Shown here piece after piece: positions 63,821 to 64,000 of a stretch of 64,000 nucleotides of DNA. Position 1 is the first letter of the stretch. Every line of letters begins with the position of its first letter. Position numbers and translations under genes: made by a program. Under the pieces are notes generated by a model. It did not search any database and was not told the DNA's origin. It was given only the letters and a program-made list of their open reading frames with translations. Source of the stretch: Terebella lapidaria (taxonomy: Eukaryota > Annelida > Polychaeta > Terebellida > Terebellidae); contig OX424559.1 of assembly GCA_949152475.1 (NCBI GenBank), positions 13,919,809-13,983,808 of the forward strand. The letters run 5' to 3'.

Positions 63821-64000
63821 TCACAGACGCTCTACCGAGGTCTCTGCGAGCCTGTCGTGGGCGTCGGTGTATGCCCGTAGTTGCTCCCGGAGCAGTCTAC
63901 TCTCCTTCACCTGGGCCCGCAACTCCCTCGGGTGGACCTTCTCCCGCTGAGAGGCCTCCTCCTTCAACTGCTGGACCTCCGCCTCCAGACGTCGCTGCTC
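63821..64000 (-). CDS. Partial coiled-coil ORF at window edge
   Basis: Minus-strand frame entering from beyond 64000, 59 residues, ending TGA at 63821-63823. Heptad-rich: EQRRLEAEVQQLKEEASQRE, then ELRAQVKESRLLREQLRAY and DRLAETSVERL. It is the last coding piece before the purine tract and LTR, the same place where the Gypsy-B accessory ORF has its coiled coil. Probably the C-terminus of a similar accessory protein. Confidence 0.65.
   Translation of the reverse strand, partial: EQRRLEAEVQQLKEEASQREKVHPRELRAQVKESRLLREQLRAYTDAHDRLAETSVERL

Overview
The window is eukaryotic and animal-like. It has split genes with short phase-1 exons, a tRNA-derived SINE ending in an (ATT) tract, BEL/Pao and Ty3/Gypsy LTR retrotransposons, several LINE clades, MITEs and many minisatellites. 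The mix of Gypsy, BEL, SINE and ankyrin-exon arrays fits a marine invertebrate, most likely a mollusc or other lophotrochozoan. That assignment is inference: no species marker is visible. No rRNA gene, true tRNA gene or CRISPR array was seen.

Layout. 1-2.4 kb and 12.4-15.8 kb are one old LINE split by later insertions: a 10-kb Gypsy element (Gypsy-A, 2421-12402), a solo LTR (13263-13993) and an unclassified 0.9-kb insert. 18.4-58.9 kb carries scattered 99-bp exons, each encoding one ankyrin repeat on the + strand, with a terminal exon at 58719-58882. This is probably one host gene whose introns are filled with transposons. 20.5-31.5 kb is a nest: two inverted LTR fragments enclose a LINE fragment, and that LINE is split by a tandem pair of decayed BEL/Pao elements (22348-30624). 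33.1-36.0 kb is two neighbouring tandem arrays (about 340 and 432 bp). 36.8-38.0 kb is a minus-strand Gypsy remnant. 38.3-40.4 kb is an L1-like remnant. 41089-57071 is a young minus-strand Gypsy element (Gypsy-B, about 16 kb) with matching 778-bp LTRs, a 4-bp target duplication, an almost intact gag-pol and a 2.65-kb LINE inserted inside gag. 57.7-64 kb holds a MITE, a LINE RT fragment, a 68-bp tandem array and, at the right edge, the LTR and last coding exon of a third minus-strand Gypsy-like element.

Most notable signal. The Gypsy elements share a layout that standard Gypsy does not have. Several kilobases between integrase and the 3' LTR carry sense-strand accessory ORFs with C2H2 zinc-finger signatures (Gypsy-A and Gypsy-B) and coiled coils (Gypsy-B and the right-edge element). 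In Gypsy-A two accessory ORFs are each preceded by a promoter-like block (CCAAT, CRE and/or E-box, TATA) that copies the layout of the LTR promoter. This looks like a retrotransposon with internal, separately transcribed regulatory genes. Gypsy-A itself has lost protease, RT and RNase H, so it would be non-autonomous. A second striking object is the in-frame fusion of Gypsy-B gag with a non-LTR reverse transcriptase.

Limits: all calls come from reading the sequence; no database search or alignment was run, and identities are estimates by eye.
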